Below, piece by piece: positions 1 through 9,761 of a stretch of 29,274 nt of DNA (its first letter is position 1; the number at the start of each line of letters is the position of its first letter). The notes beneath the pieces are model-generated. The model had not been told where the DNA came from. It searched no databases and saw only the letters and a program-made list of their open reading frames with translations. The DNA comes from Zygnema cylindricum (taxonomy: Eukaryota; Streptophyta; Zygnematophyceae; Zygnematales; Zygnemataceae): assembly GCA_037447655.1 (NCBI GenBank), contig JBBHKE010001049.1, forward strand, positions 126,001 to 155,274. Reading direction: 5' to 3'. The translations under genes were made by a program, and so were the position numbers.

Positions 1-547
1 AACAAGACAATAAAGAAAATTATACAAAAAGTTTGGTAGACGTTAAGATTTTCTGTGTTAAAGTTACTAAAGTCGAAAAATGAGCTTTGTAATATAGTTC
101 TAAAGCCCACAAAATGTTGGAAATAATGTCAGTTGGAAAATAACGACACTGTATTGTCATTGTTGTCAATCACACTATATCAGTGCCCTTAAATTTTACC
201 ATTCGAACCTGCAAAAGCATCAATAACAATATTACTAATTTCTTCAACGCTAATTCTTTAAACAAAAAAAAAAAAACAAGACCATAAAGAAAGATCGTTT
301 ACCATCGCGCTGAGTACATGAGGTAGGTAGGGTAAATTACACTCAACAGAAAGTAGACTTAGGCAGATTGCGAATCAGCTGTAGATTCTGTTATAAAAAG
401 GAAGAGAGTATATATGTAAATCTGGACAGTTTTTCCCTTAGAATAAATTTCATCTTTGATCTTGTCCCTAGGCTCAAAGAACTCTTGTGAATAATAATCT
501 ATTTGTCTTATGCCAACATTATTTGTACTCAAAGCAAAAGCACACAC
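1..547. other. AT-rich intergenic DNA, no gene seen
   Basis: AT-rich sequence with short A runs. No convincing reading frame, RNA gene or element boundary is visible. A 91-codon minus-strand frame at 359-634 has no recognisable motif and runs into the direct repeat next door. Confidence 0.6.
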
Positions 548-631
548 TAGTTGGCGTTCTAATAATAATGTGCCACGTGACCTATCTCCACCGCCCAAAA
601 AATGTGTCAAATGTGGAGCACCACTACAGTA
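548..631 (+). repeat. Direct repeat, left copy, flanking a MITE
   Basis: An ~84-bp sequence beginning TAGTTGGCGTT and ending in GGAGCACCACTAC is repeated at 820-903 in the same orientation, 272 bp away, with a few substitutions. The two copies bracket the small MITE at 630-821. This could be a tandem unit that carries the MITE, or a duplication made around it. Confidence 0.75.
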
Positions 632-821
632 CACCGTGAATCGCTATTAGCGTAATAAAAAATATAGCGTAATGAAACAATTAGCGTACTTTACGGTAAA
701 TTGTGTTTTTTCGGGTACACCATGCTACTAATTTATCATGTACTCTAATTTGTAAACTACTTTGTAAAAATTTGGGGGCGCCGAAATAGCGTTATGAACG
801 CTAATAGGGATTCACGGTGTA
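630..821. mobile_element. MITE of the TACACC family (copy 1)
   Basis: The 192-bp element starts TACACCGTGAATCGCTATTAG and ends with the imperfect inverse CTAATAGGGATTCACGGTGTA. If the terminal TA on each side is the target duplication, the element fits TA-targeting DNA transposons such as Tc1/mariner. It has no coding capacity. Read backwards, its right part, with the GGCGCC core, resembles the left part of the element at 10269-10471. The superfamily is inferred only from ends and TA flanks. Confidence 0.75.
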
Positions 822-903
822 GTTGGCGTTTTAACAATAATGTGCCACGTGTCCTATCTCCACAGCAAAAAGAAATGTGTCAAATGTGGAGCACCACTAC
901 ACT
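820..903 (+). repeat. Direct repeat, right copy, flanking a MITE
   Basis: Second copy of the ~84-bp unit at 548-631. It contains the same TGCCACGTG core and ends in the same GGAGCACCACTAC string. Confidence 0.75.
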
Positions 904-987
904 ACTACGGTAGTTCTTAACGCCTAACGAATTCTAAGGCTCCCCGGAAATCGTGGACAATACCGTACAGTTTGATTCACTTCATGG

Positions 988-1715
988 CAGAGGTCGCAAA
1001 CGGTCAACCGAAACCGTGACCTACCGTTAACCGACCGCCCGCGCCGGATCCGGAACGGATTCGGTTGCCAAATTTTGGGGGTCGGGCGGTTACGGTCGGT
1101 TGACTCACCAGGAAAAAAAAAACGGTTAGTTACGGTCGGTCAAACAAAAAACCAAAAAAATGAAAATTTTGTACTTTTTTTTTCCAACATTATTGTTCTT
1201 TGTACTTTTGGTATCGTGGAAGTACGTGGCATCATGATTAGCGTCGCAAATCTGACAAGGTACTGTAGTAAGCTATTTATTTCGAAAATCTTAGAGAACG
1301 CGACAAAACGTCTCAAATCTGACACGGTCGTACAATATTCATTTCGCAAATCTTAGGCAACGCGACAAAGCGTCGCAAATCTGACACAGTAGTACACTAT
1401 TCATTTCGCAAATCTTAGGGAACGTGACAAAGCGTCACAAATCTGACACGGTAGTAACACTATTCATTTCGTACATCTTAGGGAACGCGACAAATCGTAA
1501 TTATTGGCTTTTTCCGTCGTACATTGATTAATTTTGTACTTTTCAGGTTACGGGCGGGCACGGTCGGTTGATTTTTTTTTTCGTAAACGACGGTCGGTTA
1601 ACGGTTAACAATTTTGGAGCGTGACAAAACTCGGTCGGGCGTCGGTTACTCAGATTTTGAAAAAAAAAAAACGGTCGGTTTCGGGTATGATTTTTTTTGA
1701 CTTTTGCGACCTCTG
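988..1715. mobile_element. Non-autonomous hAT-type transposon
   Basis: A 728-bp element bounded by perfect terminal inverted repeats, CAGAGGTCGCAAA at the left and TTTGCGACCTCTG at the right. It is flanked by an exact 8-bp target-site duplication, CTTCATGG, at 980-987 and 1716-1723. CAG-type ends and 8-bp duplications are hallmarks of the hAT superfamily. Both subterminal zones carry many CGGTCGGTT and CGGTTA motifs in both orientations, which in hAT elements commonly serve as transposase-binding sites. There is no transposase; the middle is a tandem array. The exact duplication implies a fairly recent insertion. Confidence 0.88.
1241..1498 (+). repeat. Tandem array of ~62-bp units inside the hAT element
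   Basis: Units begin at about 1275, 1337, 1399 and 1462 with spacings of 62, 62 and 63 bp, plus partial units at both ends. Each reads ATTCATTTCG, CTTAGGGAACGCGACAAA, then GCGTCGCAAATCTGACAC. The GTCGCAAA in each unit matches part of the element's own terminal repeat, so the array may have grown from a subterminal motif. Confidence 0.85.
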
Positions 1716-1723
1716 CTTCATGG

Positions 1724-1979
1724 TACCGCCGAAACGAAGGTATCGCCGAACCGAAAATAATATCGCCGGGAATCGCAGAAAACAATATGTAATTTCTCGT
1801 ATCCTCTCTAAATTTGATTATCTATTTTTTTGACTATAGGTGACGAAGCCGCTTTTCTAAAATCTGTTCTTTTTGTTGGACGACGTGGCTTCGAGAAGGT
1901 TCCTGATTGGCTCAAAATGGCCGAATTAGGGTCACGTTACGTTTTCCGGTCCACTTTATTCTCCCCAGTCTGCCGTTAT
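1724..1979. other. Intergenic spacer, nothing recognised
   Basis: Moderate-GC sequence between the hAT element and the A-rich block. No gene, terminal repeats or RNA signature was seen. Confidence 0.5.
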
Positions 1980-4203
1980 GTCACCGTATTTAGTATTTAC
2001 TTTAAATAAATCTTTTAAAAACCAAAAAGATAATAGAAAATAAAAAGTATTTGTAATAAAGTTTCGAAAGAAGGTGTTTGGGAGCTAAAAGGTGTTTGCT
2101 CGTTTTCCAAGCTCGTTTTTTTTTTTTTTCCCTATATTGATGGTCAAGAATTGGTATCTTACAATTTATGAAGTTTGTCGTCTATTCTCTTCGATTAATT
2201 AAACAAAATTATTAATTTCGAAATGGGACAATTTTCGATGTAAGATGCAAACAAATCATAAATGTGAAATCTGAACGAATTATTAATAATATAAAAGTTT
2301 TTGAAAAAAAATCTTATGCAAATTAATGAAAGTATAAAAATCCAAATAAACGAAAAGAATCGAACAAAAAAAAGAATGTAAATTTGTAATCCAAAAGAAA
2401 TTATAAATGTGAAACCCAAACCATTATTAGTGGATGAAAAAACTAAAAATGTAGTATTAGAAGGAAAAAAACTAGTAATATACAATCCTGAAAAAAAAAA
2501 CAAAAAGAAAAAACTGATAAACAAATTATTCAAATCATAGAAAAATGGAATAAAATCAAATTTTTCCTTTCGAAACCAAAAAAACAATTGTTGTAAAATA
2601 AATATCAATATTAATTAATGTTAATTATTACTACTCGCACTAATAACTGATGTTAAAATCAATAAAACAAAGTACTTACAAAAAAAAGAAGTTAATGATT
2701 GAATATTGTAACAAATTGATAATGTAAAATCTAAAAAGAAATAAATAAAACTGAAAATATTTATATATAAATTATAAGTTACAATTTTAAAATCATAAAA
2801 TTCAAAAAAATATTAAAGTAGAATTCAAACTCCTTATCAATAAAAATAAAAAAACACATAATAAAAATAAACAGTAAACATTTTAGATTTTTTTGAAATT
2901 TTTTGTATCAAGTTACAAAACTTAAATTTGATGGTCAAAAAGAATTCCAGATTTAGAAAAATTTGACAAAATTTAAAAAAAAAGAGAACAAAAAATGAAA
3001 TTTGAAATATTATAATTTGAAGTGATTTGTTAAATTTTCATTATCTCTCCCCTCTCTCCCCCCCCTCCTTTCCTCTCTCCCTGTTCCTTCTTTCACATTC
3101 TTTGTCCTTTGTTAAAAAACTAATATTCTGGATTTTACCAAAAAAAAAAAAAAACAATTAATCCTTTCTGTTATCTTTTATAATTTTAAATCCTTCTTTG
3201 TTCACTTAATTCAGTTTTTCTATCGTAAATGTTGGGAATTTTTCTTTTTGAAGAATTAAATTTATAAAAAACTTAAATTCGTTATGAAAAAATAGAAATA
3301 AATGAAGAAAAACAAAAAAACAAAAAAATGGAAAATTGTAGTTTTTCTGCATATTAAATTTCAAAATGTATGCCTCAAAATTAGTGAAAAAAAATAAAAA
3401 CAATAAAAAATCACACAAACCGAAGAAAAGGGGAAGCAAATTCACATGTTATTGTACAAGGCTAAAAAAAAACAAAAAAAAAACCAACTACAAAAACGAC
3501 AAAAAAAAAAACAATAAGAAAAAAGGGGGAGCAAATAAATGTATAATGATTAAATATGTATATTTTTCCAAGAAAAACAACACTAAATTTTGGCATTTTC
3601 CCCTAACCCCTTTTATACTTCTAAAGGGGTGTGACTAAATTAAATCTGAGTTCTCTCCGTCTTTCTATCCCTTTCCCTCCCTCACTCTCCCTCTACCCCT
3701 TTTTAAAACATCCTAAAATACCCAATTTTATTATCTCAAAATTGTGTCTAAAACTAAAATTACACCAAACTACTTTAATTTAACTTTCTAAAATAGCTAT
3801 ATATAAAAAAAAGGGGCTTTTATCCCCTATAGACACTATTTTTGCCACTATTTCAATTAATTGAAATTGGATTTTTTCGGCTATCCAAAAAAATACGAAA
3901 AATAAAAAACTCAAAAAAGTGGATTTCGTTTTTTTTTATCCACTCCCTATCTTAATTAATTTCGTATCCGATTGTACCCTAAAAATTATTACGAAAAAAA
4001 ATCAAAATCAAAATAAAAAATATAGTACCCTTGTTAAACCCATCCAACTCTTAACCCCCAAAAATAATTAAAAACTAAAAACTAAAAAGGATCAAACCCC
4101 CTTCCGAAAACACAAAAAAAATCCCCTCCAAAAAAAAAAAAAATCCCAAAACAATCCCAAAATCCCAAAATCTCAAAAATCCAAAAACCCAAAAACCAAT
4201 ACT
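1980..4203. other. A-rich 3' flank of expansin 1, low complexity
   Basis: More than 2 kb of A-rich plus strand, which is T-rich on the sense strand of the expansin gene that ends at 4332. Pyrimidine-rich islands occur at about 3044-3092 and 3650-3705. Minus-strand frames at 2195-2608 and 3206-3445 read as phenylalanine-rich strings because TTT dominates; they have no protein signature. Some of the block could be transcribed as a long 3' UTR, but no clear poly(A) signal was identified. Confidence 0.6.
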
Positions 4204-4268
4204 AAAACACTACAAAAAAAATTAAGACACTACGATAATAACAAAACACTACGATAATAAAACACTAC
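4204..4268 (-). repeat. Short repeats in the expansin 1 3' region
   Basis: AAAACACTAC or a one-base variant recurs at about 4204, 4224 and 4243, with a shortened copy at 4259, spaced 16-20 bp and twice followed by GATAATA. The copies lie 64-128 bases beyond the stop codon of expansin 1, probably in its 3' UTR. No function is known to me. Confidence 0.6.
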
Positions 4269-4331
4269 AACAACAAAACAACAAAACACCAAAACACCAA
4301 AACACAAAAATAAAAAAAAAGTATTAAAAAC

Positions 4332-5180
4332 TCAAGACGTCGGCGCGTAATCGCACTTTATCCTCCCCTTCCCCTCCGCCAACTTGATCCACACCTCCGC
4401 CGTACCGTCCATCCGTACCTTCCCCAAATACTGATAATGAGCTCCCCACGTGTGAGAAGCTTCCGAGAACTTCTTCCTCCCTTGTGTACGGACGTACACC
4501 TGAGTGAACGCCCCCACCCCCGGCACGTCGTACACCACCATGTTGTGCCAAAACGGGTTCGAATCCGACCAAAGCGTCCACTTACACTTTTGTCGTTTAG
4601 CGCATGAAACCCGCCGCCATTTCAGGTTCACTTCCCCGGCCGATTTATCGGCGATTTTCGCAAAAGCCGACGGTTTTAAATCGAAATGATTATTGGGCCA
4701 AGGGAGACCGCCGGGTCGAGATCCGGGCGTATCATAATCCGTAATGATGACTTGTACGGACGGATTTCCCGGGTTACAGTACACTCTTTGTCCCCATCTG
4801 GGGACATTAATGCATTTGACTTCGTAGCATTGACCGCAGGAAGCTCCTCCGTACGGTTTGACTCCTCCGGAGAGGGGATTGGTCCAGCGAGGATCCGGTA
4901 CGGCGGCAAAGTCAACGCGGTTGACCACCGACCAAGGGTACCCGCAAGCTCCGGAAGATCCGCCGGAAAAATCGTAATACGTGGCGCTTCCGTAGAACCA
5001 TTTGGAGTTTCCGAGTTTTGCGGCGCGGTACGGCTCTTTGGTGTCCCAGTTTTGGTTGGGAATGTCGACTTTGTAGTAGCCGGCGAGGGTTGGAGGGAGA
5101 GAGGAGAGGGAGAGGAGGGAGAGGAGGGAGAGGAGGGAGGAAAGGGAGAGGAGGGGGAGGAGAGGGAGCGAATGAGCCAT
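4332..5180 (-). CDS. Secreted expansin-family protein (expansin 1)
   Basis: This 282-residue protein is predicted to loosen cell walls by disrupting cellulose-matrix contacts without hydrolysis. Residues 1-34 form a leucine/serine signal peptide ending near LAG. The GH45-like domain spans about 61-193, with GSATYYDF (64-71), SGACGYPW (76-83), CGQCYEVKC (115-123), TDYD (147-150), the HFDL box (165-168, whose Asp matches the essential Asp of bacterial EXLX1) and KWRRVSC (187-193). The C-terminal beta-barrel, about 205-282, has FWHNMVVYDV and TWG. Cysteines at 79, 115, 118, 123, 135 and 193 fit the family pattern. ATG has A at -3 and G at +4. No intron is needed. It is not clearly EXPA or EXPB and is paralogous to the gene at 18604-19461. 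The identity of the family is secure; the exact substrate is unknown. Confidence 0.93.
   Translation of the reverse strand: MAHSLPLLPLLSLSSLLSLLSLLSLSSLPPTLAGYYKVDIPNQNWDTKEPYRAAKLGNSKWFYGSATYYDFSGGSSGACGYPWSVVNRVDFAAVPDPRWTNPLSGGVKPYGGASCGQCYEVKCINVPRWGQRVYCNPGNPSVQVIITDYDTPGSRPGGLPWPNNHFDLKPSAFAKIADKSAGEVNLKWRRVSCAKRQKCKWTLWSDSNPFWHNMVVYDVPGVGAFTQVYVRTQGRKKFSEASHTWGAHYQYLGKVRMDGTAEVWIKLAEGKGRIKCDYAPTS
5079..5180 (-). other. Signal peptide of expansin 1, built from short DNA repeats
   Basis: On the sense strand these codons are almost all CTC, TCC, CTT and CCC. The DNA has a 9-bp repeat (GGGAGAGGA on the plus strand) near 5108-5140, giving repeated Ser-Leu-Leu triplets. The encoded segment is hydrophobic enough for secretion, with likely cleavage after LAG near residue 34. 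The tract continues upstream into the leader. Confidence 0.75.
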
Positions 5181-5275
5181 TTTGCGGGGACTTTGGTGGA
5201 GAAACGAGGGAGAACGAGGGAGAGAGAGAGAGTGGGGGAGAGAGAGAGAGAGGGAGAGAGAGGGAGAGAGGAATG
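5093..5275 (-). repeat. Polypurine/polypyrimidine tract over leader and start
   Basis: The plus strand is nearly all G and A from within the signal-peptide codons, across the ATG, to the distal 5' leader, with GAGAGAG microsatellites at 5218-5270. The transcript therefore starts with a CU-rich leader. Expansin 2 has a similar tract. CU-rich leaders can affect promoter activity or translation; here that is inference. Confidence 0.8.
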
Positions 5276-5318
5276 AGAGTGTCAGGGGAATGTGTTTGAA
5301 GATGGATCGGGATTGGGG

Positions 5319-5326
5319 ATATATAG
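5319..5326 (-). promoter_or_regulatory. TATA box of expansin 1
   Basis: CTATATAT on the minus strand lies about 140 bases before the ATG. Typical TATA spacing puts the transcript start near 5290, giving a leader of about 110 bases that coincides with the CT-rich tract. Confidence 0.6.
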
Positions 5327-5366
5327 GGGAGGTGAAGACTGGGGGGAATTGTACGGAGGCAATATG

Positions 5367-5371
5367 ATTGG
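5367..5371 (-). promoter_or_regulatory. CCAAT box upstream of expansin 1
   Basis: CCAAT on the minus strand sits about 45 bases beyond the TATA box, the usual distance. Further copies occur at 5726-5730 and 5804-5808. Confidence 0.45.
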
Positions 5372-5439
5372 AGAATGACAGGTTAGCTTTTGGAAGGACG
5401 TCGGGGAAGTACGGATATCTTTTGGGATACGATTTCCCG

Positions 5440-5445
5440 CACGTG
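5440..5445. promoter_or_regulatory. G-box CACGTG, proximal, expansin 1
   Basis: Palindromic CACGTG core, a binding site for plant bHLH and bZIP factors, about 115 bases beyond the TATA box. Several GTAC tetranucleotides lie beside it. Confidence 0.4.
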
Positions 5446-5775
5446 TGGTACGAATCGTACGAAATCTACCAGATCGGTGAGTGGAAAGTTTTGGCGGGAA
5501 GCCGTTTGAAGACTTTTGGATCTTCCGAAAATAGTGCGGTTGGGCTGGGAAATTTTTCGTACATATAGTACGGAGGAATGGCGTTCTTTTTTTGGATGCA
5601 GGAGATTCGGGATTTCGACAATGTCGGTGGAAAATTAAAAAATGTCGGTGGCTCGAGAAGGAACGTGTCGGTTGCCCGACTGGCCTTTCCATAGGGTGCG
5701 CCCTTTTAGCGAATGGCGCTCTGTGATTGGCGGATTAATGGAGCTTGCCAGCTGCACTCGAGCGATTGCTATTTT

Positions 5776-5781
5776 CACGTG
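5776..5781. promoter_or_regulatory. G-box CACGTG, distal, expansin 1
   Basis: Second CACGTG upstream of expansin 1. A CCAAT box follows within 30 bases at 5804-5808. Confidence 0.35.
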
Positions 5782-5859
5782 CGGTATGGAGCTTCGGGAT
5801 TTGATTGGCCAGCGGGGGAGTACGGTCGAACGGAGAGAGCAAATTTAAAAACGAACGAC

Positions 5860-6261
5860 GCGCCATATTTTTAGGTCGTTTGATTTAAATATTAAATTTT
5901 AAATTTCATCCAATGATTGTGTGATCTTCGGCCGTACATTTTTTACATCTTACGGCCGTAGATTGGGCAATGACGGAAGGGGAAAGTTTCCGATCGTCCA
6001 TAGAGCGAAAACCGGACAGAGTTTAAACTTTTATGTGTTTTTAAGTCTCCGTACGAGAGACAGCTTAAAACTACAAAAATTTAAAAGACAAATAACTAGA
6101 TTCGTGCCCGTGTAACAGTAAATTACTAAATTAGCGAACAAACTTTGTTTCATAATAAAGATTATTCCGTACTTTTTCGTACTTTTTCCCCGGTGTTTCT
6201 ATGGCTGAAAAGTGAAAATATTAAGTGCGCACTTTAATTTTTAGACGCTACGTAATTTTCT
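5860..6261. other. Intergenic DNA with one small hairpin
   Basis: AT-rich with no gene. A perfect 8-bp inverted repeat, CGGCCGTA at 5929-5936 and TACGGCCG at 5951-5958, could form a stem with a 14-base loop. Nothing links it to an RNA gene. Confidence 0.45.
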
Positions 6262-6930
6262 GACATGGTAGACGTCATGTTTTCTGTGACATTTGTCGAT
6301 ATCATCATGCTGATTGTGACGCTGTCGACGTCACCAATCCTGAAACTTTCCGCTATTGGCTTCCCCGTTTTATCTTTGTCATTTTTGTCTCCACCTGTCA
6401 CCAAGTTAGGCGCACTGAAAGTCAGAAAAAATCTTTTTTTTCACTTTTTCAGCAAGTTTTTCATTTGATAATGAAATTAGTGTTGCTTGTCAGGAAGAGG
6501 GGAGTGGGGAAGAGGAGGGAAGGGTAGAGGCGATGGCGGCGTGGGCTTTTGCAAAGTCCCAAGAATGAAAGTACAGTACAGTACGGTGTAGTGGTCCGAA
6601 AAACCCTAACTTTTCCGTACATGCCCTCCACGGGCAGTAAAAAAAGATCTAGCGCATATCTCGCACTTGTGAAACAAAATAAAAATGTTGAAATCATGCG
6701 AAACTTGCGAAAAAAAAAAAAAAATCGTCGCTCCAGGTTGTTGACAGTTAAGTATGAAGATGAGCTGGCATGACGTGGCAATGGGGTTGAAAAAGGAAAG
6801 ACGACAAACGGAAGTACATGCTGCATGACAACGCAAATTGTACTTGGATACTCAACTTTCATCGTACGGCAAAGATTTTCTCGGTGCAGGGATCAATTGC
6901 TGACCAAAACGACAAAAAATATTCCTTACT
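6262..6930 (+). mobile_element. Diverged relic of the PIF/Harbinger-like element
   Basis: This stretch aligns with the interior of the element at 7570-8515 in the same order. Shared stretches include the GTCGACGTCAC / AACTTTCCGC block (6326 and 7860 areas), a GA-rich block followed by GAGGCGA and GAATGAAAG (6525-6570 and 8060-8105), the CGTACAT / CGGGCA block, and the CGTACGGC / AAAGATTTTC block. No terminal inverted repeats remain. Homology was read by eye; indels are many. Confidence 0.65.
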
Positions 6931-7566
6931 TCATCGCATAGGCACAGACCAGAGTATCTTAAATATTTTAGGAGAGCCCTACGTTTCATTTGTCGTATAG
7001 GACAGAGGTAAAGGACTTTTTAACAAATTAGAGACAGCCACGTCCATACATTTTTGTGTCCGTACATCAAGGTTCAAACCTCAAAAGCTCTAGAAACGTG
7101 TACACCACGAAAAGCTTACCGCGGAAATTTTTCAAACATTCAAACCTAAAAATTAAAAAATGTTTTTTATTAGGTGGCGAGAAGGATGCGAGGCGGTTTT
7201 TTTTTTTCGTTTTGTTTTATTGATTTCCTTTTTTTCCAGTCCTTTATTTTTGTCGGTTTTCTATTTCTTTCCATGTGACTGCGTCAAATATATTGGCACC
7301 ACCAATGACATATTTTTTTTAGGTCTCTACTGTACTTGGTCAGCTTTGTTAGCGAATCTATTTTGTCGTTTATAGCCTCCGGAACGAAGAGGTGAGGTCA
7401 AATATTTTGTCTGACGTGCTCGCTTCCATTACTGTACCTTTTAACGGAAACGCAGGGCTCTCCGTTGGAATCGGCGAAGAAAAGCACTATCACACGCAGG
7501 GTTTATTAAAGCCCGTACTGTAAAAAGTACATTGACCGCTAACTTTGCGTACGAAATCGGCTTGAA
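6931..7566. other. Intergenic DNA, nothing recognised
   Basis: Mixed composition with T-rich runs at 7195-7255. The 71-codon frame at 7160-7375 is mostly Phe, Ser and Leu from T-runs and has no family resemblance. Confidence 0.5.
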
Positions 7567-7569
7567 TTA

Positions 7570-8515
7570 GGGTACGTCCCCATGTAATCGGTACTTTGAT
7601 AAAGTATTTTGGACTGTAGTAAAGATTCTCCGTACTACTTTGAAGTGCGTCCCTATGTGCGAAAATGAAATCGGGAACTTTTAAATGTGACGGCTGTAGA
7701 CGTAGGTACAACCTGTGACGATTGAAGCCGACTACGAAACTTACGACGATTAGTGACGCCAACAAAAACAGCGACGGTGGTAGGCGTCTAGATTTTTGTG
7801 AAATTGTAGATGTTTAGGGTTTGGTGACATGGTGAAGTCATGCTCACTTGTGACAACGTCGACGTCACTAATTCAATAACTTTCCGCCATGGTTTCCCGA
7901 TTTATTTTTTCTACTTTTCTCATTCGAATTGCCATTAAAAAAAACCTAAAAAAAAACAAAAATAACAATTTTAAAATATATTTCATTATATACCACTGTT
8001 GTTGTGTCTCATTCTAGAAAGTGTGAGATAAAAGCGATAGTGTGAAAGGGAGAGGGGAGAGGCGACGACGGCGCAAATTTTTTCAAAGGACCCCATGAAT
8101 GAAAGTGGAGGTCCGAGACCCCTACAAACTTTTTTCGTACATCTGCGTGACGGGCACGGATAAAAATAGCGAGGACTCTCCCTCGTCCTAAAATTTTCCA
8201 ACGCTTGTGGCGCGTGCGTGGTTCGTTTTTCATTCGCTGTTTGGGCGGTACTTGAACTAAAGTCACCCCCTCGAGGTGATTTTGGATGAAAATTTTTTAT
8301 GGGCTTGATTCTTTTGCCCGGGGGTCGAAAAGGGGAAAACGCCAAAATGAGTTCAAATGACGACAAACACGTTGTACATTCAAATTATGAATTGACGTTC
8401 ACTCTACTTTGGTAACAAATATTTTTTCGTACGGCTAAAGTTTTCGTCAGATTTCCTTTAATTTTAGGGCAAAAGACAGAGAAAAGTAAACACTTTAATA
8501 CATGGGGACGTACCC
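7570..8515. mobile_element. Non-autonomous PIF/Harbinger-like transposon
   Basis: A 946-bp element starting GGGTACGTCCCCATGTA and ending with its exact inverse. It is flanked on both sides by the trinucleotide TTA (7567-7569 and 8516-8518). Terminal repeats of this size with a TTA/TAA target duplication define PIF/Harbinger (Tourist-like) elements. No transposase is present; the longest internal frame (minus strand 7986-8366) has no DDE or Myb-like motif. A degraded relative lies at 6262-6930, and a fragment at 11066-11231. Confidence 0.82.
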
Positions 8516-8518
8516 TTA

Positions 8519-8973
8519 ATCCTAAAAATGCCTACAGTGGGTGGCTACGATTGATTCCTCAAGTCAATGCCATCCATGCGGCATATCATCAGCAAAAGAG
8601 GTGCCAAATTGCGCACGTGTTATATCTTACGCTCGTATTTTTCCGCACTATATCGAACTGCGAAAAATGAAAAGTGTGCGTTTACCAGAACCCTCTTCTT
8701 ATTATTGGTACATATCCAAACGAGTGTTGTACGGTCGTAATTCTCATGCACGATTCCCATAGGTCGTACGGCCGGTACGGTGGACTGTTAAACCTGCACG
8801 AATACATTTTAAATAATTTGTTTACATTGCGGTAAACTTTATCAAGTATGCGTGAGAATAGGAAACCTCATTCTTTGTAGAAGTATGAATTAAAAAAATT
8901 GTTTTCCGAACGCCGTAGTCGTACTTCAGTGTAGCGTTCTTACCTTTCATTCGATGGCTAAAAGGGTAAAAGG
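8519..8973. other. Intergenic DNA, nothing recognised
   Basis: Mixed-composition spacer with several GTAC sites. The 73-codon frame at 8541-8762 shows no motif and is near chance length. Confidence 0.5.
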
Positions 8974-9206
8974 TACACCGTGTATCGCTACTAGTGTTAA
9001 TGTTATTTTTGCAACTTAAAACATTTGTTATCCGTGCACACTTGTCGAAATTTGGATCCGACGGTCGCGATTGAAAGGTGAGATTCTTAGCTTCCGATTG
9101 GCGGTCTCGAATTGAGAATTAAACAAGTCAACAGGGAGAAGAGATATTTTAAGTGGCGTAAACCATATTTTAGGGTTTGTTAACACTAATAGCGATACAA
9201 GGTGTA
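8974..9206. mobile_element. Foldback-type MITE of the TACACC family (copy 2)
   Basis: A 233-bp element from TACACCGTGTATCGCTACTAG to CACTAATAGCGATACAAGGTGTA. The inverted ends extend inward to the CACTTAAAAC segment. It is related to the element at 21365-21584, which it matches best when that one is reversed (shared ACTTAAAACAT, GATTGAAAGGT and AGATTCT blocks). There is no coding capacity. Confidence 0.78.
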
Positions 9207-9220
9207 ATGGTACAGTACAT

Positions 9221-9758
9221 TACACCGTCAATCGTTATTAAAGTAAATGAATAAATAGCGTAAAAAAAAAAGTAGTGTTATTAACACTAATCGGGATTTT
9301 TTTTTTTTTTTTTTAAATACATAAACTGTAATTTGGGTTGTCGTGAATAATAAATACCCGCCCTTTGGATGTCTACCGTAATATGTGTCCCCGTACAAAA
9401 TTTGACAATTCGTACGCCGTTGCGCTGTTCACACGGTCGACGGACGAACATATGAGAACGTGATTTTTGTCGATGAGTTTGTGTCTCTTTCTTTCAGTGC
9501 ACATTCACATGTGTGCGCAATAATGTTAAGTGTCTTTTTATGCCTTTGTAATTTAAAAAGTACCATTTCATACAGAGATACCCTGTCCGTACGCCACACT
9601 ATTTCCATCGCAGTGTATTTCCATTATTAACGTTAATTAAAAAAAAAACCCTGATTATAATAATGGAAAAAATATAATTATGGATTGTATTTCAAGTTTT
9701 TTTTTTTTTGAAGGGCACCGAATTAGCGTTATTTACTCTAATAGCGATTGGCGGTGTA
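9221..9758. mobile_element. MITE of the TACACC family, composite (copy 3)
   Basis: It starts TACACCGTCAATCGTTATTA and ends CTCTAATAGCGATTGGCGGTGTA. Near 9277-9298 an internal TTAACACTAATCGGGATT runs into a poly-T stretch and looks like a second, truncated element end. The 538 bp may therefore be two elements or one with a nested insertion. Boundaries at the outer ends are clear, internal structure is not. Confidence 0.6.
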
Positions 9759-9761
9759 CTG

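Noticed and set aside
1241-1498. Regular ~62-bp repeats considered as a CRISPR array
   Set aside because: The whole unit is repeated with no unique spacers, the host is eukaryotic, and the array lies inside a hAT element.
2195-2608. Phe-rich 137-codon frame that looks membrane-like
   Set aside because: It is the translation of T-rich low-complexity DNA; no ordered membrane-protein features.
4686-5276. 196-codon plus-strand frame opposite expansin 1
   Set aside because: It is the antisense of a GC-rich coding region with Gly/Arg/Glu repeats from the purine tract; no domain is visible.
5282-5692. 136-codon minus-strand frame upstream of expansin 1
   Set aside because: It lies over the TATA box and promoter words and has no motif.
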